Part shown: one piece after another, positions 1 to 9,357 of the stretch
Layout of the letters: every line of letters starts with the position of its first letter
How positions within the stretch are numbered: the first letter of the stretch is position 1
DNA from: Wenyingzhuangia aestuarii
GTDB taxonomy: Bacteria > Bacteroidota > Bacteroidia > Flavobacteriales > Flavobacteriaceae
Direction of reading: 5' to 3'
Assembly: GCF_011927765.1 (NCBI RefSeq)
Contig: NZ_JAATJG010000014.1
Location: 1-64,000, forward strand
Length of the DNA stretch: 64,000 bases
Position numbers and translations under genes: made by a program
Notes under the pieces: model-generated
Databases searched by the model: none
Told to the model about the DNA's origin: nothing
Seen by the model: only the letters and a program-made list of their open reading frames with translations

Positions 1-181
1 GGATAAAGAACCAGAGGTTACTCTTCCTTAGATGGTCAAAAATAAATGTTTTTTTTCAGTTTTTACTTGGATTTTAAAACAGTACCTTTTTTTGTGTTGC
101 TTATAGGATGTTTATAGATGCTCCTGTTTGTTTGGATTATAGAAGTAGGCCAGTACTTTACTTATTTATATGGTAATACCT

Positions 182-216
182 AAAAAACGGTTTGATGTTT
201 CATCAAACCGTTTTTT
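182..216. terminator. Bidirectional intrinsic terminator
   Basis: A perfect 16-bp inverted repeat (arms 182-197 and 201-216) has a 3-nt loop and A6/T6 flanks, so it can stop transcripts from either side. It directly abuts the stop codon of the leftward DUF2271 gene. Confidence 0.85.
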
Positions 217-217
217 A

Positions 218-703
218 TTATTGTGCTATTAATCTAATGTATTTAATAAATCCCTGACCGTTTATTTTCTGATTGAAAATACTATCGGTTAAGACTATTT
301 CTACATCTTTTTTATAATATTCTTGGTCTTCTACTGCGGTTTCAAACCGAATTTTGTAGCCTTTGTTTATTTTGTTGGGCTCTATTTCTAACATACTCAT
401 TCCTCGTTTGCCACTACTTAGTGTTGCCCCTGTAATGGCATCCAAAGAAGTTCTTCTTTTTCCGTAGAAATTCCACCATTCCGAAATGTCAAAATACCAT
501 TCATCATCTGCACCGTTTACATACAAGGTTTTTTCGTAATCCCCTTGCTTATTGATTAAAGAGACAATTACATAAGCACCCTCTCCTGTGTAGTTTTGCA
601 TTTGAATTAAGCACTTGTATTTGTTTGGATTGGAAGTTCCTATAAAAGCAAACAAACACAAGGCTATAGGGAAGTATAGGAACTGTTTCGTTCTTGTTCT
701 CAT
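218..703 (-). CDS. DUF2271 family exported protein
   Basis: A 161-aa protein with an N-terminal hydrophobic signal segment (about residues 8-24). The body resembles the DUF2271 family of predicted periplasmic proteins, with a tract of the type YTGEGAYVIVSLINKQGDYE followed by a WYFDISEWW segment and a GATLSSG turn. Members often sit beside PepSY or TonB-type iron uptake genes, which fits the neighbours here. It lies 4 bp downstream of the DUF6607 gene, so the two are almost certainly cotranscribed leftwards from the iron-box promoter near 1650. The biochemical role is unknown. Confidence 0.75.
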   Translation of the reverse strand: MRTRTKQFLYFPIALCLFAFIGTSNPNKYKCLIQMQNYTGEGAYVIVSLINKQGDYEKTLYVNGADDEWYFDISEWWNFYGKRRTSLDAITGATLSSGKRGMSMLEIEPNKINKGYKIRFETAVEDQEYYKKDVEIVLTDSIFNQKINGQGFIKYIRLIAQ

Positions 704-707
704 GAAT

Positions 708-1610
708 TTATTTTACAAAATCTTCTATAATTTTACTGATTTTTTCTTGAGATTGGTACTCGTCAGAAAATAAGTATTTGTACAGTAATTTGTTATTTAC
801 TTTAGCTTCTAGGTGTACATCTTTATTTCTACTGTATACTTGATCCCATTTTGCACGTACAACAGCCCATTTGTCTTTGTTTTTTGTCCACCAATCCTGG
901 GCTGCTTGGCATTTTTCATCGGCTACTTTTGTGTAGACATTATACCCTTTTTCATGGGCAATGATGATATCTTCTTTTCCTTTTTCGCGAATTACTTTTG
1001 CATTGTCTTGATCGTGAACCCAACCTGTTTTTGTGATTTCTTGACGATTTCCTCTTAATGTTATGTTGTAATCACTACGCTTGGTGTATTCTCTTCTAGG
1101 TAAAGGGGCTGTAGTGGTACTTTCCCAATAGGTTTTTCCATCTACATGTACCCAAGAACCTGATCCTTCGTATCTAGGACTGTCATCAACCTGATATACT
1201 TTTTGAGTCCATTGGTTGTTTACTTCTTTTTTAGATTTCTCTTTAAAATTCCACTCTCTATCTCCATTAAACACATAAAAATCTCTGTTTTGGTATAACC
1301 AATCCTGTCTCCAGTGCTTAACAATAAAAGGTTTGTTTGGATCTCCTACTTGCAGTAAGTGTTGTATAGAAATATGGTTTTTATCATCTTTTACCAATTG
1401 AGCCCATTCTAGAGCTGTTTCATTTTGTTTGGTTTTAGAAGGTTGGTACAAAGAATCTTTACTGTAATTAAAAGTTTCGGCAAAATTAAAACTCACTTCA
1501 AAGCAACCACACATTTCTTTTATGGCTTCTCTGTCTTTCTTTTTTTGAGCTTGTACATTTCCTGCTAGGGAGAAACACAGCATTAGGCTGGTTATCAAAA
1601 ACTTGTTCAT
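708..1610 (-). CDS. DUF6607 family exported protein
   Basis: A 300-aa protein with a signal peptide ending near AQKKKDR (about residues 1-21) and no later membrane segment. The sequence (CGCFEVSFNFAETF near the N-terminus, repeated Trp-rich strands such as KHWRQDWLYQN) matches DUF6607 proteins of Flavobacteria, known mainly from iron/heme uptake neighbourhoods. It is divergent from the TonB receptor at 1708 and shares a 97-bp intergenic region with back-to-back promoters around one operator. Exported location and iron regulation are inferred from sequence and context. The molecular function is not known. Confidence 0.75.
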   Translation of the reverse strand: MNKFLITSLMLCFSLAGNVQAQKKKDREAIKEMCGCFEVSFNFAETFNYSKDSLYQPSKTKQNETALEWAQLVKDDKNHISIQHLLQVGDPNKPFIVKHWRQDWLYQNRDFYVFNGDREWNFKEKSKKEVNNQWTQKVYQVDDSPRYEGSGSWVHVDGKTYWESTTTAPLPRREYTKRSDYNITLRGNRQEITKTGWVHDQDNAKVIREKGKEDIIIAHEKGYNVYTKVADEKCQAAQDWWTKNKDKWAVVRAKWDQVYSRNKDVHLEAKVNNKLLYKYLFSDEYQSQEKISKIIEDFVK

Positions 1611-1641
1611 TTATTATAATTTTTAAGAATTTATCTGCCGA

Positions 1642-1690
1642 CAAATTTACTAAATTAATTTAGATTGATTTAAAATAGTTTCTATATTTG
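1642..1690. promoter_or_regulatory. Divergent promoters with iron-box-like operator
   Basis: The rightward -7 element TATATTTG is at 1683-1690. The leftward one, TAAATTTG on the minus strand, is at 1642-1649. Between them is the 16-mer TTTAGATTGATTTAAA (1659-1674), overlapping a perfect palindrome CTAAATTAATTTAG (1650-1663). The same 16-bp word recurs before the imelysin, the 115-aa protein and feoA, each time between the -33 and -7 positions. It is therefore read as the binding site of an iron-sensing repressor of the Fur or DtxR type; which one is not known. Confidence 0.7.
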
Positions 1691-1707
1691 CTGAAAATTT
1701 ATTTGGA

Positions 1708-3864
1708 ATGATTTTAAATAGAATTCATAAAACCTTGCTTTTTTATTTTATATCTACTTGTTTGTGGTCGCAAACAACAGCGCATGATAAAGAAACAACA
1801 GCCGTAGAAGCATTAAAAGCCGTAGTACTTACACATAAAGATCAGGTTATGTCTTTAAGTAAAAAGTTGTTTACGGTACAAGAACTTACCAAAGAAGATC
1901 TAGAGAAAGTAGCTGCTAATAACTTAGCCGATTTATTGACTCAAAACTTAAATATTACCATTACACCAGATGCATCTACAGGAAAATCAACTATAAGCAT
2001 GTTTGGGTTGGATGGTCAGTATGTAAAAGTTTTGTTGGATGGGATTCCCGTAGCCAATGACAATGGGATGGGAAACAACATAGATATTAGTCAGTTAAAC
2101 GTAGAAGATGTATTACGGATAGAGGTGGTAGAAGGATCTATGGGAGTTTTGTATGGAGACAATGCTGTTGCCGGAGTTATTAATATTGTTACCAAACGAA
2201 AACAGAGAAGCACATGGCAAATTCAAGCCTCTCTACAAGAAGAAAGCATAGGAAAGGAATATGCCTTTTGGGATAGAGGTAGGCATTTACAAAACTTAAA
2301 ATTAGCACATAATTTTACTAAGAATGTGAGTCTAACCTTGGGAGTTTCTAGAAATGATTATCAAGGGTTTTACAATGGATATCAAGGAAAAGACTACGTA
2401 CACATACAAGATGGAGCTGTAAAAAACGATACGTTAAGAGGAACCGAATGGAATCCAAAACAACAAATGACTTATTATGCCAATACGAATATTGTTTTGG
2501 GGAAACACAGTATTTTTTACAAGCTTCAATATTTTGATGAATCTGTTTCTGTGTACGACAAGTTTGTTACTGGAAGAAAACAAGATGATGGAAGTGTAAA
2601 AGCCACAGCAACTGATGAAATTTTTGATACTCAGCGCTGGGTAAATAATATTACGGTATCGGGACCTTTAAAGGGGGAAACAGATTATAATTTGTTTTTT
2701 TCGCAACAAAGTCAGAAACGCTATTACCAAGATTATATCTACAATATTCTGTTACAAGGAATAGAAGGTTATAATACAAATGCTTTAAGTCAGTCTAGCG
2801 AAGTGTGGTTTTCTAAGGGGTTTGTAAATCATTTAATTCCGAATTCTAAGGTATTTAATCTGCAATTGGGTTATGAGTTTTCTTGGCAAAAAGGATTTGA
2901 TGCCATTGCTACAGGAGCCTATTCTGATGATGTGGTTGAAAATCAACTGAACAATTATGACTTTTTTGGAGTTGCAGATTTTCACGTTAGTTCTAAACTA
3001 TCTTTTTATCCTGGAGCCAGAGTTACCCATAATTCTCAGTTTGGAAAGAAGCTGATTTGGTCTATGTCTTCTACCTATCAATTTACCGATCAATTAAGTC
3101 TTAAAGCCGTATTTGGTTCTGCGTTTAGAGCTCCAAATTTTAGTGAGTTGTTTTACTATTTTGTAGATGCGAATCACAATGTACAAGGAAACCAAAACTT
3201 ACAGCCTGAAGATGGAATTTCTCTTCTTTTGAATATCAACAAGCAAAGTCAGTTTTCTACTCAAAGTCAATTAAAAACCACCTTAAAGGGATATTATTTT
3301 GATATAGAAAACAAAATTGCAGATGTGACCCAAGTAGACGAGGATGGAAGTAATCTGTTTACGTTTGCCAATATAGATAACTCTAAAATTGCGGGAATCT
3401 CTTTAGAAAACACATTTCAATACAAACATTTATCCTTGGGACTAGGAGGAACTTATTTAGGAACTTCTACCAGTATTAATTCCTTAGCTGTTCGTAATTC
3501 CGATTTTTTATGGAGTTTTAATTTGCAATCACATATCAATTATCGCTTTCCCACATTAAAAACCACTTTGTCGGGTCAGTTAAAATACACAGGAAAAAGG
3601 CAAGTCTTATTAGGAAACACAACAGGAGGAAATGAAGTAAGCATTGGACAAACCGATAGTTTTACTTGGTTAGATGCCTCTATTAGACAAGAAATTACCC
3701 AACACTTACAGCTCACTTTTGGAGCTAGAAACATCTTAAATATTGTTACTGTTAATGCTTCGGATGTTTCTGCCGAAGCACATCAAACTGCATCCAATGC
3801 AAGGCTGTTTGGTAACGGAAGATCTTATTTTTTAAAATTATTATTCACTTTAAACTTTAATTAA
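1708..3864 (+). CDS. TonB-dependent outer-membrane receptor (heme/iron type)
   Basis: A 718-aa outer-membrane receptor. A signal peptide (residues about 1-22) is followed by a plug domain (about 50-165, containing LLDGIPVANDNG and the VEVVEGSMGVLYGDNAVAGVINIVT type of conserved plug end) and a 22-strand barrel ending in the aromatic pair LNFN. There is no carboxypeptidase-like N-terminal extension, as usual for siderophore or heme receptors. It is followed after 12 bp by an HmuY-like lipoprotein and preceded by an iron-box promoter. Heme or ferric chelate uptake is the best inference; the exact ligand cannot be read from the sequence. Confidence 0.88.
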   Translation: MILNRIHKTLLFYFISTCLWSQTTAHDKETTAVEALKAVVLTHKDQVMSLSKKLFTVQELTKEDLEKVAANNLADLLTQNLNITITPDASTGKSTISMFGLDGQYVKVLLDGIPVANDNGMGNNIDISQLNVEDVLRIEVVEGSMGVLYGDNAVAGVINIVTKRKQRSTWQIQASLQEESIGKEYAFWDRGRHLQNLKLAHNFTKNVSLTLGVSRNDYQGFYNGYQGKDYVHIQDGAVKNDTLRGTEWNPKQQMTYYANTNIVLGKHSIFYKLQYFDESVSVYDKFVTGRKQDDGSVKATATDEIFDTQRWVNNITVSGPLKGETDYNLFFSQQSQKRYYQDYIYNILLQGIEGYNTNALSQSSEVWFSKGFVNHLIPNSKVFNLQLGYEFSWQKGFDAIATGAYSDDVVENQLNNYDFFGVADFHVSSKLSFYPGARVTHNSQFGKKLIWSMSSTYQFTDQLSLKAVFGSAFRAPNFSELFYYFVDANHNVQGNQNLQPEDGISLLLNINKQSQFSTQSQLKTTLKGYYFDIENKIADVTQVDEDGSNLFTFANIDNSKIAGISLENTFQYKHLSLGLGGTYLGTSTSINSLAVRNSDFLWSFNLQSHINYRFPTLKTTLSGQLKYTGKRQVLLGNTTGGNEVSIGQTDSFTWLDASIRQEITQHLQLTFGARNILNIVTVNASDVSAEAHQTASNARLFGNGRSYFLKLLFTLNFN

Positions 3865-3876
3865 ACATCAATCAAT

Positions 3877-5388
3877 ATGAGAACCTTATTATTTACAAAA
3901 CTACTATGCACCTTATTACTATTTAGTTCGTGTAGTAAAGACGATAGCGACAATTTAATTGACTTTTCGGCCTCTTTTAAAAATGCTAGTACCGGAATTT
4001 TGGAAGGAGATTCTGAAATAAACTTAGATATCAATTTTTCTAGAACAGCTACAGAATCTGGAAGTATTGAGATTGCTTATACGACTGACAACGCTGTTTA
4101 TGGGACTGATTTTACAACACATCCCTCTGGAGAAAATGGTAGCCTTACATTACCTGTAAATGCAGGAGATGGTAAAGCTACTATTACTTTTACCAAATTA
4201 ACAGATCCTATAGAGGGAACTTCTAGATCTATTGATTTTTCTATACAATCTTTTGAAGGAGTTGGTTGGAATGTGGGAGCTAACAAAAACCTAAACCTTA
4301 GTTTTACACCTGTGGCTTCTAGCGGAGCTGTTATTGATTTGTTAACAGGAGGATCTAATTTTCCTAATCAAGTATATATAGACTTAAGTACTAGTAAACA
4401 AACAGCTGTACAAAGAGATACTTGGGAATTGGCAGTGTATAATGGAACTGAAAATCGTGTATTTTTAAACTCTTCCTTATTAGTAGCAGCTGCTCAATTA
4501 GAAGGAAAAACAGATTTGTTAGCGGTTACAGAAAGCACAGCCTTAAGCTCCCCATTAACTTTAAACTCTTGGGGACAACCCTCTCAAGTAAGTACTGTTG
4601 CAGAGTTGTTGGTAAATTTACCTGTAGGTTATTCTCAGTTTAGCAATTTAGCAGAAGGAATTGTATTTACAGATAGTAAAGAAGGAAATTTAGATGAAAC
4701 TGCTTTTGCAGAAGTATCTACCACAGCAAGTGAAAACAACGTTTATCTTGTTTCTTTAGGAAATGAAATTCCAACCGATGCTGCCGAAGCAGGATCCATT
4801 AATACTACAGGAGCTCATAGAGGATTTTTAAAAGTAAGAATTTTGTCAGATGGAAATTCATATACCATTCGTTATGCTGCTTTGAATGAAACTAGCGCTT
4901 ATCAAGAAATTACCGTAGCAAAAAATAGCGATCAGGTAAAAACAGCGGTTAGTTTCACAAGTGGAACCGTTGTAGCTGTAGAGCCAGAAGCTTCTAAATG
5001 GGATCTTAATTTTACAGGAATTTATTCTTACAGTTCAGGAGGTTATGGATTGACTTATTCTGATTATGGATTGCACAATTCTTTAGGAAATGTAGGTTTG
5101 TATGAGGTACTTACTTATCAAATAACTGATGCTGTTAGAACTGATTATGATGTACCTAGTTATACTAATTTTTCTATTAGTGATGTAAATGAGTCAGCCT
5201 TAATCTATAACAATCAAGCTGTTATTGCGAGTGATTGGAGAAATAGCGGAGATGGAATTGCTAAAGATGACCGATACTATATAATTAAAGACGGAGAAGG
5301 TAACTTGTATAAGTTGCGTTTTACAGCCTTGTTAAGCAGTGGAGGAGAAAGAGGGTTTTCTCAATTGGAATATGAGAAATTGAACTAG
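3877..5388 (+). CDS. HmuY-like surface lipoprotein
   Basis: A 503-aa lipoprotein with signal peptide and lipobox LLFSSCSKDD (Cys near residue 19). The N-terminal third (about 28-145) is a Calx-beta or Ig-like region. The C-terminal two thirds show the HmuY pattern of paired strands RDTWELAVYNGTENRVFLNS and SKWDLNFTGIYSYSSGG. HmuY proteins are heme-binding surface lipoproteins that hand heme to a TonB receptor, and the receptor gene lies 12 bp upstream in the same operon. It is much longer than classical HmuY (about 220 aa) because of the extra N-terminal module. Heme binding is inferred from family and position. Confidence 0.8.
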   Translation: MRTLLFTKLLCTLLLFSSCSKDDSDNLIDFSASFKNASTGILEGDSEINLDINFSRTATESGSIEIAYTTDNAVYGTDFTTHPSGENGSLTLPVNAGDGKATITFTKLTDPIEGTSRSIDFSIQSFEGVGWNVGANKNLNLSFTPVASSGAVIDLLTGGSNFPNQVYIDLSTSKQTAVQRDTWELAVYNGTENRVFLNSSLLVAAAQLEGKTDLLAVTESTALSSPLTLNSWGQPSQVSTVAELLVNLPVGYSQFSNLAEGIVFTDSKEGNLDETAFAEVSTTASENNVYLVSLGNEIPTDAAEAGSINTTGAHRGFLKVRILSDGNSYTIRYAALNETSAYQEITVAKNSDQVKTAVSFTSGTVVAVEPEASKWDLNFTGIYSYSSGGYGLTYSDYGLHNSLGNVGLYEVLTYQITDAVRTDYDVPSYTNFSISDVNESALIYNNQAVIASDWRNSGDGIAKDDRYYIIKDGEGNLYKLRFTALLSSGGERGFSQLEYEKLN

Positions 5389-5412
5389 TAAACAAAGAAG
5401 TTTTGTCTTGAA

Positions 5413-5448
5413 AAAAGAGCGGCTCTCCCTAAGGAGAGTCGCTCTTTT
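5413..5448. terminator. Bidirectional terminator between convergent genes
   Basis: A long GC-rich stem (AAAAGAGCGGCTCTCC paired with GGAGAGTCGCTCTTTT, loop CTAA) with A and T tracts lies between the HmuY-like gene and the leftward imelysin gene. Confidence 0.9.
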
Positions 5449-5495
5449 CGTTAGATAAGCATACCAACTATGATTTATAAATGGGTTTTATTGTT

Positions 5496-6554
5496 TTAAT
5501 CCCCATCATTATCTGTAGGTAGAACCGTTACTGATAATAAACTAGCCCCATCTACCGAAAAATGATTGTTTAACAAGGTAAAAGAATTGTATAAGGTGGC
5601 TACTTGTGTAGGATTTTCTGTAATAGCAGTGTATAAACTATTAGGAATTGCAGTTATGTTGGCATCTACTTCTGTAAAATGCAGTGCTATTTGTTTGGAT
5701 AGCTCTTTAGAAGTATCAATCCCATCAATAATACTGGCAAAATTCACTTCACTTTTGCTATATACATATTCAATCTCTTCTAAACTAGCTTTGATCAATT
5801 CCAGAGAAGTTTCACTTCTATAAGCCTCTAATAGTGTAGGAGCCAAGTTGTCTGATTTTTCTAAACCTGCTGGCTTTCCTATTTTGGTGACTTTGTTGAC
5901 ATCTAATATGTTGATGATTTGATTAAAAGCCAAACAACGAGCATTGTCTGTACAAGCTTTTCCGTTAGAATTTGCAAATTCTGTTTTGTAACCGTTTTCC
6001 CAAAAATTAAGTAGATCTTGAATTTGTTTTTGTACTTCTTGGGTAACTCCTATTAAATAGTCGGTTCTAAAAGCCTCTTCCTGAAATAAGTTGAATGCTT
6101 GCTGACGATCTTGGTTGTTAAACAATAAATATTCTAGGGTACCTAATCCTTTGACAGTGGTACTTTTGGTTGCTATGTTTTGAATGTCTGTAGGATCCTT
6201 TTTTTGGATGACATTTTCTATTACGGTTGTGTTTACTGGAAAATTGTAAATGTTTACATCGTAAAATAAGTCCTTTACTCGTCCAAAATTATAGACTCTT
6301 GTTTTGGCATAGGTAGTAGCTGTTACTTTCCATTGCTCTTGCAAGATTTCTAAATTGGCTAAGGTTTTATTTTGTTGAAATTGTTCTGTGTAAAGAATTT
6401 GTTTTTCTATTTCCGTTTTAAAATTGGTTAATGCCGGCTGTATGTTAACCTCGTAATAACTTTGGTAAAAGGTGTCTAAAGGTTGATTTTCCTCTTTTTT
6501 ACAAGCTACTAGTACGGTTAGTGTAGCTAAAATGCTTAGGAATCTTTTTTTCAT
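5496..6554 (-). CDS. Imelysin family lipoprotein
   Basis: A 352-aa secreted lipoprotein (lipobox LTVLVACKKEE, Cys near residue 18). It has the imelysin fold signature GLGTLEYLLF (about residues 137-146) in place of the GxHxxE motif of the other imelysin in this cluster, so the key His is absent, as in one imelysin subgroup. Imelysins are iron-regulated outer-membrane or periplasmic proteins of IrpA/ICMP type. The gene starts 1 bp downstream of the di-heme gene stop, so the two are translationally coupled. The role is probably extracytoplasmic iron handling, inferred from context. Confidence 0.85.
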   Translation of the reverse strand: MKKRFLSILATLTVLVACKKEENQPLDTFYQSYYEVNIQPALTNFKTEIEKQILYTEQFQQNKTLANLEILQEQWKVTATTYAKTRVYNFGRVKDLFYDVNIYNFPVNTTVIENVIQKKDPTDIQNIATKSTTVKGLGTLEYLLFNNQDRQQAFNLFQEEAFRTDYLIGVTQEVQKQIQDLLNFWENGYKTEFANSNGKACTDNARCLAFNQIINILDVNKVTKIGKPAGLEKSDNLAPTLLEAYRSETSLELIKASLEEIEYVYSKSEVNFASIIDGIDTSKELSKQIALHFTEVDANITAIPNSLYTAITENPTQVATLYNSFTLLNNHFSVDGASLLSVTVLPTDNDGD

Positions 6555-6555
6555 C

Positions 6556-7971
6556 TTATAAAGAGTTTAAAAATGCGATTAATTGTTGTCTGCTGCTGTT
6601 GTCTAAATTCATAAAATCTTGTTTAGAAGTTTCTGCTTCTCCACCGTGCCATAAAATAGCTTCCTCTATATTTCTAGCCCTACCATCGTGTAATAAATAG
6701 GTATGGTCATTTACCAATTCAATCAAACCTAAGCCCCATAAAGGCTGTGTTCTCCATTCTTTTCCTGTTGCTAAATAATCAGCTCTGTTGTCTGCCAAAG
6801 CCTCTCCCATATCGTGTAGTAAAAAATCAGAATAAGGTTTGATGTGAATGCCCTCTAATTGAGGTAAAAAAGGATAGTTTCCAGTGGTGAAATTATCTAT
6901 ATGACATTTGACACAAGACAGTTCTGTAAACAATTGTTTCCCTTTTAAGACCTCTTCATTTTTAAAATTTCTTCTGATAGGTACAGAGATTGCTGCCTGA
7001 TAGGTCATCATTCTACTAAATTGCATGTCGGGTATTTCTACGGTTTCACCTTCGTTATTTCCATTTGGCATATCGGTACAATCCATCCCTTGAGGACAGG
7101 TTTCTTCAGGAAAAATAGAAGAGGTTAAACCCATATCTCCATTAAAAGCACCGGCTACTTGTTGTTCTAAACTAGGTTGGTTGGCTTTCCATCCAAATTT
7201 ACCAATGGTTAATTGGTTTGCTTTTACATTCCAAACGTAATTGGCTTTTCCAGAAATTCCATCACCATCTGCATCATTCTCATCTGCATTGGCTAATAAA
7301 CTCTCCTCGCTTAAGGCATCAATAAAACCTAAACCAATAACTTGTGGCCCTACTCTAGAGGATTGTTCTACCCCTGACAAGCTTCCATAATTTGGAAGTA
7401 GGGTGTAGGTAGGTTTTCTTAATTGATAAGCAGTACCATCAGGATAGGTTCCGTTGATGAATTCAAAACTAACATTGATATCTCCTTCTGGTTTTACGTT
7501 AAAGTTGGCATCATCTTGAAACTGTCCTCCATAATTAGGAAAAGGAATGGGACCCTCTGTAAGACTGTTTCCAGCACTTAATCTTATTAAGAAACCAGAT
7601 GAGGCAGCACCTGTTTCTAACAAAGGTTTTCCTCTACCATCAGCTAAATGGCAAGCACTACAAGCTCTAGCATTAAATAAAGGTCCTAATCCGTCTCTAG
7701 AAGTAGTAGTAGCTGGAGCAGAAACCCAGTTCTGATCAAACATAGCATTTCCAACACCAAAAAGAGAAAGTTCTAACTCTGATAAATTAGGAATGGCTCT
7801 ACCAAAAGCTTTGTCTGCCGTAAAAGCTTCTACAGATAGTTCGGAAACTAAATTTTCTTCTCCCTCTACGTAGTATTTTGTTATGTATTCATTTTCACTA
7901 TCTATGTTGTCTGTGTCTGCTGTACAACCAACAAAAAGCAAAGCAATTGATAGTTTATAAAAGGTATTCAT
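6556..7971 (-). CDS. Di-heme oxidoreductase family c-type cytochrome lipoprotein
   Basis: A 471-aa exported lipoprotein (LLFVGCTADTD, Cys near residue 16). Two heme c sites, CSACH (about residues 107-111) and CVKCH (about 352-356), match the di-heme oxidoreductase (DUF1111, formerly thiol oxidoreductase) family, which has a C-terminal region LWGLGLIELVNDHTYLLHDGRA as here. It lies between two imelysin genes. That pairing is common in bacteria and suggests a redox step, such as iron reduction or oxidation, during uptake. Assembly needs the cytochrome c maturation system, which is not in this window. Confidence 0.88.
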   Translation of the reverse strand: MNTFYKLSIALLFVGCTADTDNIDSENEYITKYYVEGEENLVSELSVEAFTADKAFGRAIPNLSELELSLFGVGNAMFDQNWVSAPATTTSRDGLGPLFNARACSACHLADGRGKPLLETGAASSGFLIRLSAGNSLTEGPIPFPNYGGQFQDDANFNVKPEGDINVSFEFINGTYPDGTAYQLRKPTYTLLPNYGSLSGVEQSSRVGPQVIGLGFIDALSEESLLANADENDADGDGISGKANYVWNVKANQLTIGKFGWKANQPSLEQQVAGAFNGDMGLTSSIFPEETCPQGMDCTDMPNGNNEGETVEIPDMQFSRMMTYQAAISVPIRRNFKNEEVLKGKQLFTELSCVKCHIDNFTTGNYPFLPQLEGIHIKPYSDFLLHDMGEALADNRADYLATGKEWRTQPLWGLGLIELVNDHTYLLHDGRARNIEEAILWHGGEAETSKQDFMNLDNSSRQQLIAFLNSL

Positions 7972-7992
7972 GCTAATTATTTTAAAGCCAAA

Positions 7993-8020
7993 AAACTGAA
8001 GCCATTATTGGCTTCAGTTT
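7993..8020 (-). terminator. Intercistronic terminator or attenuator
   Basis: An 11-bp perfect stem (AAACTGAAGCC / GGCTTCAGTTT, 6-nt loop) followed on the minus strand by T6 lies between the first imelysin gene and the di-heme gene. It would reduce read-through, making the first gene more highly expressed than the two downstream. Confidence 0.75.
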
Positions 8021-8055
8021 CTATTATTTATTTACTGGTATTTAGGATCTTATTT

Positions 8056-9285
8056 CTAGTTGATAGAAATGCTTACTCCTAATTCGCTAGCTGCATCTGC
8101 AACCGCTGTTCCTTGTGCTTTTAAGGCAGAAGATAATTGGCCTGCAGGTCCATTAGAACCTAAAGTTTCTTCGCTAATAATCTCATCAAAGTTTTTATTT
8201 AAGGCTAACAAAGCATTTAATTTTGTGATGACATTTGTTGCTTTTGTATTTAAATTTGTTGCAATTTCAGCATCATATTCAGCTACTACATCAATTAATG
8301 AAGTTCCAGAAACTAGGGTGTTGTTTTTAGCTTTGTAAGAACCGTTAATTACATTGTTTAATCCTGTAGCATTTGCCCACATGTCTTGATTGGTGTTGTC
8401 TGAAAAACAAGAATGTTCGTTTTCTTGTCCCTCATCAATAGCAGGATCAATTCTTTCTAAGGCTACCTCTCCATTAGAGATGAAGCCTATACCGTTTAAA
8501 ATATTTTTTAAAGCAACATCTGTATCTAAAGCATTAAACGTAGTTCTGTAAGAACCTCCTGTAGCCCATGTATCGCTTAAGTCTTTTAAATCTTTTACCA
8601 ATAAATCTGTTACCACTTTTAGGTAATCTTTTCTTCTTTCTGCAAAATCAGCTGCTGAAGTATAATCTGTATAAGGTCTGTTTCCAGAAACAGAATAATC
8701 TGTTGCATGAGTTTCTGAATTATAGTTTAAATCTTGTCCCCATAATAAAAATTCAATAGCATGCCATCCTGTAGAAATGTTTGCATCACCACCTTCTTCG
8801 TTTTTGGCTATAATATTAGCTTCTGTAATTTCAAATGTATCATCTGCAATTAAACCGTTATTTACATTGTCATGGGTATTGCTATCAAAAACGTAGTCTA
8901 TATAACCTTCATCTAAAGGCCAAGCATTCATTTGTCCTTCAGTAGCTAATAAATCATCGTTGTCAATAGGTCCATTTGCTTCTCTAAAAGCTTCAGTTTG
9001 TCCATAAAAATCACGAGCATATAACCAAGCCTCTTTTGCAGTTTCTAAAGTAGTTTCAGATGGAGTTGCTAAAAAAGCATTAATAGCTGTTTGCATTTCT
9101 ACAGCCGATGTATAAGCATCGTTGTAGTTGGTTGCTGCAATATTAGCATAAGTACTAATAAAAGCGGTTTTACTTACTTCTAAAGTATTGTCTGTTACGT
9201 TATCATCATCATTGTTACAACTTGTAAAAGCTAGAGCTAATACTAAGCTAGATTTGGTGATTAATTTTAAATAGTTAAAATTCAT
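8056..9285 (-). CDS. Imelysin (IrpA-like) family lipoprotein
   Basis: A 409-aa lipoprotein (LAFTSCNNDDDN, Cys near residue 23). It carries the classic imelysin GxHxxE motif in STGWHAIEFLLWGQD (about residues 170-184), as in iron-regulated protein A. It is the first gene of a leftward three-gene operon (imelysin, di-heme protein, second imelysin). Its promoter has a TATATTTG -7 element (minus strand, 9321-9328) with the iron-box word 7 bp upstream. Imelysins are thought to bind metal or peptide outside the cytoplasm; a role in iron acquisition is supported by regulation and neighbours. Confidence 0.88.
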   Translation of the reverse strand: MNFNYLKLITKSSLVLALAFTSCNNDDDNVTDNTLEVSKTAFISTYANIAATNYNDAYTSAVEMQTAINAFLATPSETTLETAKEAWLYARDFYGQTEAFREANGPIDNDDLLATEGQMNAWPLDEGYIDYVFDSNTHDNVNNGLIADDTFEITEANIIAKNEEGGDANISTGWHAIEFLLWGQDLNYNSETHATDYSVSGNRPYTDYTSAADFAERRKDYLKVVTDLLVKDLKDLSDTWATGGSYRTTFNALDTDVALKNILNGIGFISNGEVALERIDPAIDEGQENEHSCFSDNTNQDMWANATGLNNVINGSYKAKNNTLVSGTSLIDVVAEYDAEIATNLNTKATNVITKLNALLALNKNFDEIISEETLGSNGPAGQLSSALKAQGTAVADAASELGVSISIN

Positions 9286-9290
9286 TATTA

Positions 9291-9350
9291 TTTAGATTTA
9301 TTAAATATAGTATTTGAATGCAAATATATGTTTATTTAGATTGTATTAAA
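9291..9350 (-). promoter_or_regulatory. Imelysin operon promoter with iron box
   Basis: On the minus strand the -7 element TATATTTG lies at 9328-9321. The operator-like word TTTAGATTGTATTAAA (plus-strand reading, 9335-9350) is centred between -7 and -33, the same geometry as at 1659 and 9909. A second, one-base-shorter copy, TTTAGATTTATTAAA, starts at 9291 just before the start codon. Confidence 0.65.
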
Positions 9351-9357
9351 ATAATAG

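Noticed and set aside
813-1058. Plus-strand ORF of 81 codons
   Set aside because: It lies wholly inside the DUF6607 gene on the other strand, has low-complexity Phe/Cys-rich translation and no promoter.
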